NCBI GenBank assembly: GCA_025936755.1
Contig: JAICSS010000009.1
Span: 27,183 to 91,182, forward strand
Direction: 5' to 3'
Source of the DNA: Solirubrobacterales bacterium
Lineage (GTDB): Bacteria; Actinomycetota; Thermoleophilia; Solirubrobacterales; 70-9
Length of the DNA stretch: 64,000 nucleotides
The notes below the pieces were generated by a model that did no database searches, was not told the origin of the DNA, and saw only the letters and a program-made list of their open reading frames with translations. The stretch's first letter is position 1; the number at the start of each line of letters is the position of its first letter. The position numbers and the translations under genes were made by a program. Of the stretch, positions 42,363 to 53,591 are shown piece by piece.

Positions 42363-42995
42363 CTACCCCCGGTACTTACTCCGCTTCTTCGGATAGGTCC
42401 GGAAGACGTGGTCCCAGAGCGGCGAGGAGACGCCGTAGCCGTAGCTGTGGTCCTGGAAGTGGTGGCGCATGTGGTGTTCGCGCAGGCGCTTGGCGAAATC
42501 GGTCTTCGGAACGAAATGGTGCACGTAGTAGTGCGTGTAGTCGTAGAAGAGGTAGCCGAGGAGGAAGCCGGCGAAGAGCGGGTAGGCGGCGTCGCCGAGG
42601 AGCGCCCAGAAGCCGAGGAAGAAGAGGGCGGCCAGCGGGATCGAGACCGACGGCGGCATCACCAGCCGCATCTTGTCGTTGGGGTGGTCGTGGTGGATGC
42701 CGTGGATGATGAAGTGCATGCGGCGGCCGAAGGCGTTGTCGGGCTCCCAGTGGAAGACGAGCCGGTGCAGCCAGTACTCGGTCAGGGTCCAGACCCCGAC
42801 CCCGGCCAGGGTCAGCAGCGCCAGCTGCCAGGCGGCGTAGCCGCGATCGGCCCCGATCCACTCCATCGCCACCACCACCGGGACGAAGACGATCGCCGGC
42901 ACCGCGGGGTGGACGCGGGAGAAGAAGTTGAGGAAGTCGCTCTTGAAAAGTGGGGGAGAAGCGGAGAGCTTCTCGGTCCTGGAATGACCCTCCAT
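42363..42995 (-). CDS. Sterol desaturase/fatty acid hydroxylase family protein
   Basis: 210 residues with four membrane helices and the full set of histidine clusters of the diiron family: HRLVFHW, HGIHHDH, HYYVHH and REHHMRHHF. The spacing is that of fatty-acid 2-hydroxylase (FA2H/Scs7) rather than C-4 sterol oxidases. It probably hydroxylates an acyl chain of a membrane lipid using O2. I chose ATG 42995 (MEGHSRTEK). A TAATAT box lies eight bases upstream. A small palindrome related to the window's repeat family sits just beyond its stop (42329-42353). Confidence 0.88.
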   Translation of the reverse strand: MEGHSRTEKLSASPPLFKSDFLNFFSRVHPAVPAIVFVPVVVAMEWIGADRGYAAWQLALLTLAGVGVWTLTEYWLHRLVFHWEPDNAFGRRMHFIIHGIHHDHPNDKMRLVMPPSVSIPLAALFFLGFWALLGDAAYPLFAGFLLGYLFYDYTHYYVHHFVPKTDFAKRLREHHMRHHFQDHSYGYGVSSPLWDHVFRTYPKKRSKYRG

Positions 42996-43003
42996 CGCCT
43001 TCG

Positions 43004-43009
43004 ATATTA
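43004..43009 (-). promoter_or_regulatory. TAATAT -10 box of the hydroxylase gene
   Basis: Eight bases before the ATG at 42995. Confidence 0.45.
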
Positions 43010-43120
43010 GCGCCGGCCGCCCGGGTTCCCGCAAGACGCAGGGAAGCTGTGACGAAGCTGTTTCAAAGAGGTGCCGATTTGCGGAAACGGCCCTCGCGCC
43101 TACCCGGTCCGGATGCAAAC

Positions 43121-43312
43121 ATGCCCGCCGTGCCGCGCAAGCCAAAGCCGCCGACCTGCGAGGACTGCTATTTCCGGAAAAATCTCCTCTGCGCGCTCGA
43201 GCTGAACGAGGCCTGTGCCACCTTCCGCCCGAACCGACCAGAGGGCCTCGTCCCACCACGTCAGCCGGTGCTGCTGATGCGCGCTCCCCGCTGGGCCTCG
43301 CGCGCCGCCTGA
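43121..43312 (+). CDS. Small cysteine-motif protein
   Basis: 63 residues. The centre has CEDCYFRKNLLCALELNEAC followed by ATFRPNRP: a CxxC plus two further Cys, consistent with a small zinc or iron-sulfur knuckle. The N-terminus is Pro/Lys-rich. I do not recognise a named family, but the tight Cys pattern and the absence of a better ORF on either strand argue for a real gene. It lies just ahead of hsp20-lon. Confidence 0.55.
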   Translation: MPAVPRKPKPPTCEDCYFRKNLLCALELNEACATFRPNRPEGLVPPRQPVLLMRAPRWASRAA

Positions 43313-43333
43313 TCGAATCTCCCGCGGCCGGGG

Positions 43334-43339
43334 TAAGTT
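43334..43339 (+). promoter_or_regulatory. TAAGTT -10-like box, leaderless hsp20-lon
   Basis: Seven bases before the hsp20 ATG. No HAIR or CIRCE element was seen upstream. Confidence 0.4.
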
Positions 43340-43346
43340 TCACCCG

Positions 43347-43789
43347 ATGCCCCAGCGCGACCTCTTCGCCGACTTCGCCCGCATGCGCCGCGAGATGGAC
43401 CAGGTGATGGGCGACACCTGGAGCCGCAGCCGCTACGTCAGCCGCCGCGCCAGCGGCTTCTCCCCCAACGTCGACGTCTACTACTGCGGCGAGCCGCAGC
43501 GGGCGATCGTCAAGGTCGACCTCGCCGGCGTCGAGCTCTCCGAGGTCGGGATCGAGGTCAGCGGCCGCCACCTGGCGATCGTCGGCGAGCGCCACGTCCA
43601 GGAGTCCGAGGGCCGTGTCTACCAGCAGGTCGAGATTCCCTCCGGCCACTTCCGCCGCGTCGTCGAGCTCCAGGTCGAGGTCGACTCCGAGCGCGCCAGC
43701 GCGACCTACGAAGAGGGCATCCTGCGGATCGACCTGCCGCTGCGCGACCCCAACGAGAGCACCCGCCGGGTGCCGATCGACCGCAAGTG

Positions 43790-43790
<1 letters not shown>
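43347..43790 (+). CDS. Hsp20/alpha-crystallin small heat-shock protein
   Basis: 147 residues. After a short N-terminal arm (DLFADFARMRREMDQVMG) the alpha-crystallin domain spans about 35-135: SPNVDVYYCGEPQRAIVKVDLAGVELSEVGIEVSGRHLAIVGER, then FRRVVELQVEVDSERASATYEEGILRIDLPLRDP, the last part being the typical A-x-x-x-x-G-I-L-x-I-x-L-P motif. It holds unfolded proteins. Its stop overlaps the lon start (TGATG), joining a holdase and a protease in one operon. Confidence 0.93.
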
Positions 43791-46174
<2,384 letters not shown>

Positions 46175-47725
46175 ATGGAGGCGGCGAGCCTCGGCCGCGG
46201 TCGCTCCGCCTCGGTCCTCCACGCGACGGCGGCAGCGGTGCGCAGCCGCTCCCGGGTCTTCTGGATCGTCGCCGGCCTGACCGCGCTCGGCGCCGTCCTC
46301 CGCTTCGCGACCCTCGGCGCCCAGTCCTACCACCACGACGAGATCGTCACCGCCAGCCGGGTGCTGCGGGTCGGCTTCGGCCACGCCATGGACGCGGTCG
46401 GGTTCTCGGAGTCGGCGCCGCCGCTCTACTACGCGCTGGCCTGGATCTGGACGCAGCTGACCGGCAACGGCGAGTGGGGGCTGCGCTCGCTCTCGGCGCT
46501 GGCCGGGGTGGCGACGATCCCGGTCGCCTACCTCCTCGCCCGCGAACTGCGCGGCCCCCGGGGCGGCGTCGTCGCGGCGGCGCTGGTCGCGACCAACCCG
46601 ATGCTGGTCTGGTACTCGCAGGAGGCCCGCGCCTACGCGCTCCTGGGCTTCTTCTGCGCGCTCTCGCTGCTCTTCTGCGTGCGGGCACTGGGCGAGGGCG
46701 AGCGCCGCGGCGAGAAGCGCGACTTCGTCGCCTGGGGGATCTTCTCCGTCCTCGCCCTCGCCACCCACTACTTCGCCGTCTTCCCGCTCGTCGCCGAGGT
46801 GATCCTGCTCGCCCGCCGCCGCGGCCGCGCGATCTTCTCCGGCCTCTGGATCGTCGGGCTGGCCGTCGTCCTCCTGGCGCCGCTGGCGATCCACCAGATG
46901 TCCTACGGCCACGCCGAATGGATCGGCAAATTCAGCCTCGGCCACCGGGTCGGCGAAGCGGCGATCACCTTCATGGTCGGCGAGACCGGCGACATCATCG
47001 GCCGGGCCGAGCGGATCGGGCCCGCCCTGCTGCCGCTGGCGCTGGTCGCCGCCGCCTTCGCGATCCTGCTGGCGCGCGGCAGCCGGGCCGAGCGCCGCAC
47101 CGCCCTCGTCTCCCTGGCGGTCGCCGGCACCACGGTCGGCATCCCGCTGCTGCTGGCGATCCTCTCCGCCGGCAAGGACTTCGTCCTCGCCCGCAACCTG
47201 CTGCCGGCGCTGGTCCCGCTGCTGGTCGCGGTGGCGCTGGCCCTGAGCGCGGAGCGGGCACGCCGCCTCGGCGCCGCGGTCGCCGTCGTCCTCGTCGCCT
47301 ACTCCCTCGCCTTCTGCGTCTGGGTCAGCGCCGACCCGGACCTGCAGCGGCCGGACTGGCGGGCGGTGGCGGACCGCCTCGGCGAACCCGAAGGGCCGCG
47401 GGCGACCGTGACCTGGGTCCTCGGCGAGGCGCCGCTGCGCTTCTACCTCTCGACCGGGGCGATTCAGCTGAAAGCCTCGGAAGGCTACGACTGGCTGGTC
47501 CGCGAAATCGCCTTCGTCTCGATGGGGGAGGCCCCGCAGCCGCCACGTCGCCTGCTCGGCCCCGGCTTCCGCGAAACCGGCGCCGAAGACGTCGGCCCGC
47601 TGTTCATCCGCCGCTACCGGCTCTCCGGCCCCGAGCTGGCGCCGCTGCGGCTCCGGCTGCTGCGCCACGCCCGCACGAACTTTCGGAACAACGGCGTCCT
47701 CCTGGATGGTGTTGGGCCAGGTTGA
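46175..47725 (+). CDS. GT39/PMT-like membrane glycosyltransferase
   Basis: 516 residues with 10-12 helices. The first loop carries SYHHDEIVTASRVLRVGF, an acidic-residue motif like the D/E catalytic pair of GT-C enzymes. NPMLVWYSQEARAYALLGFF is the typical central motif of this dolichyl/polyprenyl-phosphate mannosyltransferase-like group. A soluble C-terminal part starts near 400. It starts on the base after the lon stop, so it may be transcribed with hsp20-lon. Donor and acceptor unknown. Confidence 0.8.
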   Translation: MEAASLGRGRSASVLHATAAAVRSRSRVFWIVAGLTALGAVLRFATLGAQSYHHDEIVTASRVLRVGFGHAMDAVGFSESAPPLYYALAWIWTQLTGNGEWGLRSLSALAGVATIPVAYLLARELRGPRGGVVAAALVATNPMLVWYSQEARAYALLGFFCALSLLFCVRALGEGERRGEKRDFVAWGIFSVLALATHYFAVFPLVAEVILLARRRGRAIFSGLWIVGLAVVLLAPLAIHQMSYGHAEWIGKFSLGHRVGEAAITFMVGETGDIIGRAERIGPALLPLALVAAAFAILLARGSRAERRTALVSLAVAGTTVGIPLLLAILSAGKDFVLARNLLPALVPLLVAVALALSAERARRLGAAVAVVLVAYSLAFCVWVSADPDLQRPDWRAVADRLGEPEGPRATVTWVLGEAPLRFYLSTGAIQLKASEGYDWLVREIAFVSMGEAPQPPRRLLGPGFRETGAEDVGPLFIRRYRLSGPELAPLRLRLLRHARTNFRNNGVLLDGVGPG

Positions 47726-47777
47726 GCCGGGGTAGGGGTATTCTGGTAACGGCCACTGAATCCACTGAGGAGAAGGC

Positions 47778-48206
47778 ATGAGCAAGACCAAGGCGGCGCG
47801 CGCCGGAGACATCTACGAGACGGCCCGTGAAAACCCCTACGTGCAGCGTTTGATCGAAGACGAAGAGCTGCGCGAGAGCTTGAAGGACGCCTTCGAGAAC
47901 GCGAAGAGCGCCTACGGCCGCGCGACCGGCAACGGCAAGGGCACCGTGCATGCGGTGACCGGCGACAAGAAGGTCCAGAAGGACCTGCGCAAGGCCGCCG
48001 AGAACCTGCAGGAAGCCTCCGAGTCCCTGCGCAGCAAGCCGAAGCGGCGGAAGGGCGGCATCGGCCGCTTGCTGATGATCGCGATCGTCGGCGCGGTGAT
48101 CGCGCTCGCCGTCAGCGAGGGTGCGCGCAAGGCCGTCCTCGATGCCCTCTTCGGCGCCGAAGAGGAGTTCGAGTACACCTCCACCACCAGCATCAACGGT
48201 TCGTAA
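47778..48206 (+). CDS. Conserved membrane-anchored hypothetical protein
   Basis: 142 residues with a strong Shine-Dalgarno (GAGGAGAAGG). The N-terminal about 95 residues are charged and helical (ENPYVQRLIEDEELRESLKDAF, KKVQKDLRKAAENLQEASESL), followed by a basic KPKRRKGG, a single membrane helix (LLMIAIVGAVIALAVS) and a short tail. This looks like a cytoplasmic helical domain tethered to the membrane. Family unrecognised. A TATTCT -10-like box lies upstream near 47739. Confidence 0.7.
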   Translation: MSKTKAARAGDIYETARENPYVQRLIEDEELRESLKDAFENAKSAYGRATGNGKGTVHAVTGDKKVQKDLRKAAENLQEASESLRSKPKRRKGGIGRLLMIAIVGAVIALAVSEGARKAVLDALFGAEEEFEYTSTTSINGS

Positions 48207-48215
48207 GAACGCCCG

Positions 48216-48824
48216 ATGGAGGCGGCCACGAAAGAGCGGGAGCTGAGTGGCGACAAGGCGCAGCGGATCGTCGACGCGATGCGCGACTCCGTGGCCCGGC
48301 GCGGCGCCGCCGGCTCCACCTTCGAGCACGTCGCCCGCGAGGCGGGCGTCAGCCGTGGCCTCCTCCACTATTACTTCGGGACCAAGGAGCGGCTCCTGGT
48401 CGAGGTCGTTCGCCGCGACAGCGAGCTGCGGGTCGAACGGCTCGACGAGCGGCTGGCGCCGGCGAAGACCGTCGACGACGTCATCGAGGCGCTGGTCAGC
48501 AGCCTCACCGAGGTGATCGACAACGAACCCGGCTTCTTCCTCCTCCTCTACGAGCTGTTCAGCGCCGGCCGCCGCAACCCCGACATCCAGCGCGAGGTCG
48601 GCCAGCTCTTCGAGCGCACCCGCTCCCACGTGGCCGAGGTCCTCGACAGCAAGAACGAGGAGGGGGTGCTCAGTCTCCGTCACCCGGCCGAGGACGTCGT
48701 CTCCTACCTCTTCGCCCTCGGCGACGGCTTCGCCCTGCAGGCGCTCTCGGACCCCTCCCGCGACACCACCGGCGCCTTCTCGGTCGGCGTCACCTCGGCG
48801 CGGTACCTGCTCGGCGCCGAGTAG
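48216..48824 (+). CDS. TetR family transcriptional regulator
   Basis: 202 residues. The TetR helix-turn-helix is at about 15-65: RIVDAMRDSVARRGAAGSTFEHVAREAGVSRGLLHYYFGTKERLLVEVV, and the C-terminal ligand domain is helical. It starts nine bases after the upstream membrane protein gene and may be co-transcribed. It ends stop-to-stop with corA (TAG/CTA). Target and effector unknown. Confidence 0.88.
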   Translation: MEAATKERELSGDKAQRIVDAMRDSVARRGAAGSTFEHVAREAGVSRGLLHYYFGTKERLLVEVVRRDSELRVERLDERLAPAKTVDDVIEALVSSLTEVIDNEPGFFLLLYELFSAGRRNPDIQREVGQLFERTRSHVAEVLDSKNEEGVLSLRHPAEDVVSYLFALGDGFALQALSDPSRDTTGAFSVGVTSARYLLGAE

Positions 48825-49790
48825 CTACAGCCAGCCGGCCCGCTTGAAGCGCCAGTAGAGGAAGAGACAGGCCGCCGCGATCAGGGTGAGCACGGCGGGA
48901 TAGCCGAGCGTCCATCCGAGCTCCGGCATGTGCTTGAAGTTCATCCCGTAGATCCCGGCGATCATCGTCGGGACCACGGCGATCGCCACCCAGGCGGAGA
49001 TCTTCCGCATGTCTTCGTTCTGGCGCATCGAGACCTGGGTGAGGTTCGCTTCCAGGGCGCTGTCGAGCAGCTGGCGGAAGTTCTCGATCCGGGTCGAGAC
49101 GCGGCGCAGGTGGTCTTCGACGTCGCGGAAGTACTCGTGCAGGGCCTCGGGGACGACCGCGTAGTTGCGGCTGCAGAGTTCTTCCAGCGCTTCCCCCAGC
49201 GGCGCCGTCGCCGCCTGGAACTCGAGCACCTCGCGCTCCAGCTTGTAGATCCGCTCGGTCGGGTTCTGGCCTTCGCCGAAGACCTGCAGCTCGACTTCGC
49301 GGACGTCCTGGTCGAAGCCCTGGGCGGCCTCGATGTAGCGGTCGACGACGTGGTCGACGATCGCGTAGAGCACGGCCCCGGGCCCCTTCTCGAGCAGGTC
49401 GGGCCGCTGCTCGAGCCGCTCGCGCACCGGCGCCAGGTCGGCGTTGCCGTGGCGCACGGTGACGACGAAGTCGGGGGCGACGAAGATCGAGAGCTCCCCC
49501 AGCTCGATCACCTCCTCCGGGTCGACGTAGCGCGCCGTCTTGACCACCACGTGAACGGTCTCCCCGTACTCCTCGACCTTCGGCCGCTGGTGCGCCCGCA
49601 CCGCGTCCTCGACCGCCAGCTCGTGCAGGCCGAACTCGGCCGCCACCGCCTGGAACTCCTCCTCGCTCGGCTCGACCACCCCGACCCAGACGAAGGTCCC
49701 CTTCTCGCCCGCCGCCTCGCTGGCCCGCTCCACCGGCAGCTCCCCCTGCCGCCGCCGTCCTCCCTCGTACGCCGCGCAGTCGACGATCAT
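48825..49790 (-). CDS. corA: CorA-type magnesium/cobalt transporter
   Basis: 321 residues. A large N-terminal cytoplasmic domain (about 1-255) is followed by two C-terminal helices joined by the selectivity loop GMN (YGMNFKHMPEL). The long stalk helix contains RRVSTRIENFRQLLDSALEANLTQVSMRQNEDMRKISAWVAI. It takes up Mg2+ (or Co2+). Start ATG 49790 lies six bases after a TACTCT box, so it is probably leaderless. Confidence 0.94.
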   Translation of the reverse strand: MIVDCAAYEGGRRRQGELPVERASEAAGEKGTFVWVGVVEPSEEEFQAVAAEFGLHELAVEDAVRAHQRPKVEEYGETVHVVVKTARYVDPEEVIELGELSIFVAPDFVVTVRHGNADLAPVRERLEQRPDLLEKGPGAVLYAIVDHVVDRYIEAAQGFDQDVREVELQVFGEGQNPTERIYKLEREVLEFQAATAPLGEALEELCSRNYAVVPEALHEYFRDVEDHLRRVSTRIENFRQLLDSALEANLTQVSMRQNEDMRKISAWVAIAVVPTMIAGIYGMNFKHMPELGWTLGYPAVLTLIAAACLFLYWRFKRAGWL

Positions 49791-49796
49791 CGGCCC

Positions 49797-49802
49797 AGAG
49801 TA
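49797..49802 (-). promoter_or_regulatory. TACTCT -10-like box, leaderless corA
   Basis: Six bases before the corA ATG. Confidence 0.4.
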
Positions 49803-49906
49803 TGGCGGCGAGTGATGCGGCTCACGAAGTGACGGCCCTCACAGACCCGGATCCCGGTGGCGGGGGAGGCTCCTGGCTACACGACCAGGCGACGAGGGAG
49901 ATCGGC

Positions 49907-52126
49907 ATGAGAGACGCGATGAGTTCACTGGCGGGGTTCCTGGGGCGGCGCCGCCGCTGGGTCGTCGCGGCCTGGGTCCTGATCGTGCTCGTCGCGCTTC
50001 CGTTCGCCTCGAAACAGACCGACCACCTGACCGGCGGCGGCTTCGACGTGCCGGGCAGCCAGTCGATGAAGGTGAGCGAATCGCTGCAGAACGACTTCGG
50101 CGACCAGGCCGACGGGATCGCGGTGGTGCTGAAGGCGGCGCCGGGGGCGAGCGCGGCGGAGCGGGACGCGGCGGTGGCGCGGGTGCAGAAGGAGGTCGCG
50201 ACTCTCAACGACGTCGTCCTGCCGCCGTCGGTGGCGCGGGGGGCGCGGCGACAGCTGCAGGGGGCCGACGTGGTGCTGGTGCCGCTGCGCAGCGACCTCT
50301 CCTCGGACGAGCTGATCGACCCCGCCGCGACCCTGCGCGAAGACCTCGAACCGGGCAGCGCCGACGCCGGCGTCACCCCCTACCTGGTCGGGCAGCCGAC
50401 GATCTGGGCCGGGATGCAGGAAATCTCCAAGGAAGACCTGGCCAAGGCGGAGGGAACCGGCTTCCCGATCGTCGCGATCATCCTCCTCGTCGTCTTCGGC
50501 TCGCTCGCCGCCGCGGCGCTGCCGCTGGCGCTCGGCTTCGTCAGCGTGCTGGTCACCGGGGCGCTGATCTACTTCTTCTCGCTGCAGATGGAGACCTCGG
50601 TCTTCGTCACCAACATGGCCTCGATGATCGGGATCGGCGTCGCCGTCGACTACTCGCTCTTCATCCTCGCCCGCTACCGCGAGGAGCGCGAAGCGGGACG
50701 CGGGAAAGCGGAGGCGCGCTCGCGGTCGCTCTCGACCTCGGGCCTCGCCGTCACCTTCTCCGGCCTCGCCGTGATCATCTCCCTGGCCGGGCTCTGGATG
50801 GTCGACTACCAGGCGCTGCGCTCGATGGCGCTGGGAGCGATGACCGTGGTCGCGGTCTCGATCCTGACCGCGACGACGCTGCTGCCGGCGCTGATCGCGA
50901 TGCTCGGCGACCGGGTGCTGCCGGGCGGGATCGTCGGCCGGGTGGAGGGTTTCTTCCAGCGCCGCTTCTACCGCCGCCGCACCGCCGCGGAGCACGCGAG
51001 CGGGAAAAACCGCTTCTGGCGCGCCTGGACCGAGCGGGTGATGGCGCGGCCCTGGACGGCGATCGCCGGCGTCTCCGCGGTCCTGCTCGTGCTCGCGAGC
51101 CCGCTGCTCTCGCTCGAAACTGGGACCGAGGCGCTCTCGCAGTTCCCCAAGGACAGCGACGTCCGGGTCGGCAACGAACTCGCCTCCGCCGAGCTCGGCG
51201 GCGGCACCGACCCGGTCCAGGTCGTCGCCTCCTTCGACGCCCCGGTCGGCGCCGCCGACAAAGCGGCCGTCGCCGGCTTCGTCCGCGACCTCGAAGGCGC
51301 CGCCGGCGTCAGCGCCGTCGGCCGGCCCGCCTACGCCGGCGACGCGGTCCTGGTCCAGGCGACCCCGAGCGCGCCGAGCGAGTCCGACGCCGCGGTCGCG
51401 CTGGTCGATCGCCTCCGCGACGGCGTCGTCCCCGCCTCGGCGCTGGCGCAGCGGGCAGAAGTCGACGTCGGCGGCGAGACCGCCCGCAGCCACGACGTCC
51501 GCGACCAGATCGGCGGCTCGATGTGGAAGATCGTCCTCTTCGTCCTCTCACTCAGCTTCCTGGTCCTGATGGTGATGCTGCGCTCGCTGATCCTGCCGCT
51601 GAAGGCGGTGCTGATGAACCTGCTCTCGATCGGGGCGGCCTTCGGCGTCCTCGTCGCGATCTTCCAGTGGGGCTGGTTCGACGGCTTCCTCGGCTTCGAA
51701 AGCCAGGGGGCGCTGGACACGATCAACATCCCGCTGATCTTCGCCATCGTCTTCGGCCTCTCGATGGACTACGAGGTCTTCCTGATGTCGCGGATCCGCG
51801 AGCGCTTCATGGTCCACGGCGACAACGAGCGCGCCGTCGCCGAGGGCCTCTCGACCAGCGCCCGCACGATCTCCTCGGCGGCGCTGATCATGTCGTCGGT
51901 CTTCGCCGTCTTCGTCCTCACCGGCGTCCCCTCGATCAAGGAGCTCGGCCTCGGCTCGGCGGTGGCGATCGCCCTCGACGCCACCCTGGTCCGCCTGATC
52001 CTGGTCCCGGCGGCGATGAAGCTGCTCGGCAACTGGAACTGGTGGATGCCGGGCTGGCTCGACCGCCTGCTCCCCGACCTCAGCTTCGAGGGCGGCGAGA
52101 GCGAGCCCGAGCCGGCGAAGGCTTGA
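49907..52126 (+). CDS. MMPL-family RND transporter
   Basis: 739 residues from an ATG with GAGGGAG upstream. Duplicated halves carry the proton-relay motifs GIGVAVDYSLFILARYREER and AIVFGLSMDYEVFLMSRIRERF. The start SLAGFLGRRRRWVVAAWVLIVLVALPFA and the following FDVPGSQSMKVSESL are typical of the YdfJ-like MMPL group. Unlike the protein at 21623 it has no adjacent regulator. It exports lipids or hydrophobic compounds; substrate unknown. Confidence 0.92.
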   Translation: MRDAMSSLAGFLGRRRRWVVAAWVLIVLVALPFASKQTDHLTGGGFDVPGSQSMKVSESLQNDFGDQADGIAVVLKAAPGASAAERDAAVARVQKEVATLNDVVLPPSVARGARRQLQGADVVLVPLRSDLSSDELIDPAATLREDLEPGSADAGVTPYLVGQPTIWAGMQEISKEDLAKAEGTGFPIVAIILLVVFGSLAAAALPLALGFVSVLVTGALIYFFSLQMETSVFVTNMASMIGIGVAVDYSLFILARYREEREAGRGKAEARSRSLSTSGLAVTFSGLAVIISLAGLWMVDYQALRSMALGAMTVVAVSILTATTLLPALIAMLGDRVLPGGIVGRVEGFFQRRFYRRRTAAEHASGKNRFWRAWTERVMARPWTAIAGVSAVLLVLASPLLSLETGTEALSQFPKDSDVRVGNELASAELGGGTDPVQVVASFDAPVGAADKAAVAGFVRDLEGAAGVSAVGRPAYAGDAVLVQATPSAPSESDAAVALVDRLRDGVVPASALAQRAEVDVGGETARSHDVRDQIGGSMWKIVLFVLSLSFLVLMVMLRSLILPLKAVLMNLLSIGAAFGVLVAIFQWGWFDGFLGFESQGALDTINIPLIFAIVFGLSMDYEVFLMSRIRERFMVHGDNERAVAEGLSTSARTISSAALIMSSVFAVFVLTGVPSIKELGLGSAVAIALDATLVRLILVPAAMKLLGNWNWWMPGWLDRLLPDLSFEGGESEPEPAKA

Positions 52127-52144
52127 GACTGGCTGGATAGCCAA

Positions 52145-52150
52145 TAGGAT
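52145..52150 (+). promoter_or_regulatory. TAGGAT -10-like box, leaderless amidase
   Basis: Seven bases before the GTG at 52158. The box overlaps the alternative ATG at 52149, which argues against that start. Confidence 0.45.
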
Positions 52151-52157
52151 GCCCTCC

Positions 52158-53570
52158 GTGAACGGGGACGAGCTGGCATTCGCCGGAGCCGCGAGGCAGG
52201 CGGAGATGGTGCGGGCGGGGGAGGTCTCGCCGAAGGAGCTGGTGCAGCTCTACCTCGAGCGGATCGCCCGTCTCGACCCCGAGCTGAACGCGTTCCGCAA
52301 GGTCTTCGCCGAGAAGGCGATGCTGGAAGCCGAGCAGGCCGAGGCCCGGGTGCGGGCGGGAGAGGAGCGGCCGCTGCTCGGCGTGCCGGTCGCGATCAAG
52401 GACGAAGTCGACGTCGCCGGGGAGATCAACACCCACGGCACCGACGCCTTCACCGAGCCGGCCAAGACGGACTCCGAGATGGTGCGGCGATTGCGCGAGG
52501 CCGGCGCGATCGTCGTCGGCCTGACGCTGTTGCCGGAGTTGGCGATCTGCGGCTTCAGCGAGTCGGCCACCTACGGGGTCACCCGCAACCCCTGGAACCC
52601 GCAGCGGACGCCGGGCGGCTCCAGCGGCGGCTCGGGCTCCGCGGTGGCGGCGGGGCTGGTGCCGATCGCCTCGGCCGGGGATGGCGCCGGCTCGATCCGG
52701 ATCCCCGCCGCGTCCTGCGGGCTCTTCGGTCTCAAGGTGAGTCGCGGCCGCGTCCCCCTCGATCCCCAGCTCGAAGGCTGGGGTGGGCTGGCGGTCGAAG
52801 GCTGCCTCAGCCGCTCTGTCCTCGACACCGCCCTCTGGCTCGACGTCGTCTCCGGCGGCTCGCGCGAGCCTGAGGCGCCGCCGGCGCCCGAGCGGCCGTT
52901 CGTCGAGGCCGCCAAGGCTTCCCCGGGCAAGCTCAAGATCGCCTGGTCGACCCTGGCGCCGCGGGCGGCGCTGCCCCCGACCGTCGACGACGTCGCCAAG
53001 GGCGCGGTGGCCGACGCCGTCGATTTGTTGGGCGGGCTCGGGCACGACGTCTCCCAGCGGGACCCCGAGTGGGGCTATATCGGCAACAACATCACCGCCC
53101 GCTTCCTCGGCGGGGTCGCCGAGACCGTCAGGGAAGTGCCGCATCCGGAGCGGCTGGAACGCCGCACCCGCGGCTTCGGCCGGCTCGGCGGGATCCTGCC
53201 GCGGAGCCTCTACGAGAAAGCCCGGGGGGAGGGGCGCGCCGCCGACGCCGCCCGCGTCAACGCGATCTTCGACGACCACGACGTCCTGGTGACCCCGGTG
53301 ATGGGCGGCACCGCGCTGCCGGTCCGGCGCTGGGAGGGCAAGGGGGCGCTGCAGACCGTGCTCGGGATGAGCCGCTTCTATCCCTACTGCGTCCCCTGGA
53401 ACCACCTCGGCAACCCGGCGATGGCGGTGCCGGCCGGATTCTCAGCCGAGGGGATGCCGCTCTCGATCCAGGTGATCGGTCGCCACGGCGAGGAGGCGAC
53501 GCTGCTCTCGCTCGCCGCCCAGCTCGAGGCCGAGCGGCCCTGGGCGGACCGCCGCCCGCCGATCTCCTAG
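52158..53570 (+). CDS. Amidase signature family hydrolase
   Basis: 470 residues. The Ser-cisSer-Lys triad is intact: Lys in LLGVPVAIKDEVDV, and the serines in GGSSGGSGSAVAAG and DGAGSIRIPAASCGLFGLK. The usual GxDxGGS reads AGDGAGS, a mild variant. It hydrolyses an amide of unknown identity (6-aminohexanoate-type, aryl- or peptide amides are all possible); the MPWNHLGNPAM-like end (VPWNHLGNPAMAVPAGF) is normal. I chose GTG 52158 from the promoter position and the family start (NGDELAFAGAARQAEMV). Confidence 0.87.
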   Translation: MNGDELAFAGAARQAEMVRAGEVSPKELVQLYLERIARLDPELNAFRKVFAEKAMLEAEQAEARVRAGEERPLLGVPVAIKDEVDVAGEINTHGTDAFTEPAKTDSEMVRRLREAGAIVVGLTLLPELAICGFSESATYGVTRNPWNPQRTPGGSSGGSGSAVAAGLVPIASAGDGAGSIRIPAASCGLFGLKVSRGRVPLDPQLEGWGGLAVEGCLSRSVLDTALWLDVVSGGSREPEAPPAPERPFVEAAKASPGKLKIAWSTLAPRAALPPTVDDVAKGAVADAVDLLGGLGHDVSQRDPEWGYIGNNITARFLGGVAETVREVPHPERLERRTRGFGRLGGILPRSLYEKARGEGRAADAARVNAIFDDHDVLVTPVMGGTALPVRRWEGKGALQTVLGMSRFYPYCVPWNHLGNPAMAVPAGFSAEGMPLSIQVIGRHGEEATLLSLAAQLEAERPWADRRPPIS

Positions 53571-53572
53571 CG

Positions 53573-53587
53573 GCGCGCGAAGCGCGC
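53573..53587. terminator. Hairpin between convergent amidase and R2lox genes
   Basis: GCGCGC-GAA-GCGCGC in the 21-bp gap between two convergent stops. There is no T-tract. Likely bidirectional terminator. Confidence 0.55.
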
Positions 53588-53591
53588 TCCG

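Noticed and set aside
52149..52157. ATG 52149 as the amidase start
   Set aside because: The ATG lies within the TAGGAT -10 box; GTG 52158 fits the leaderless pattern and the family N-terminus better.
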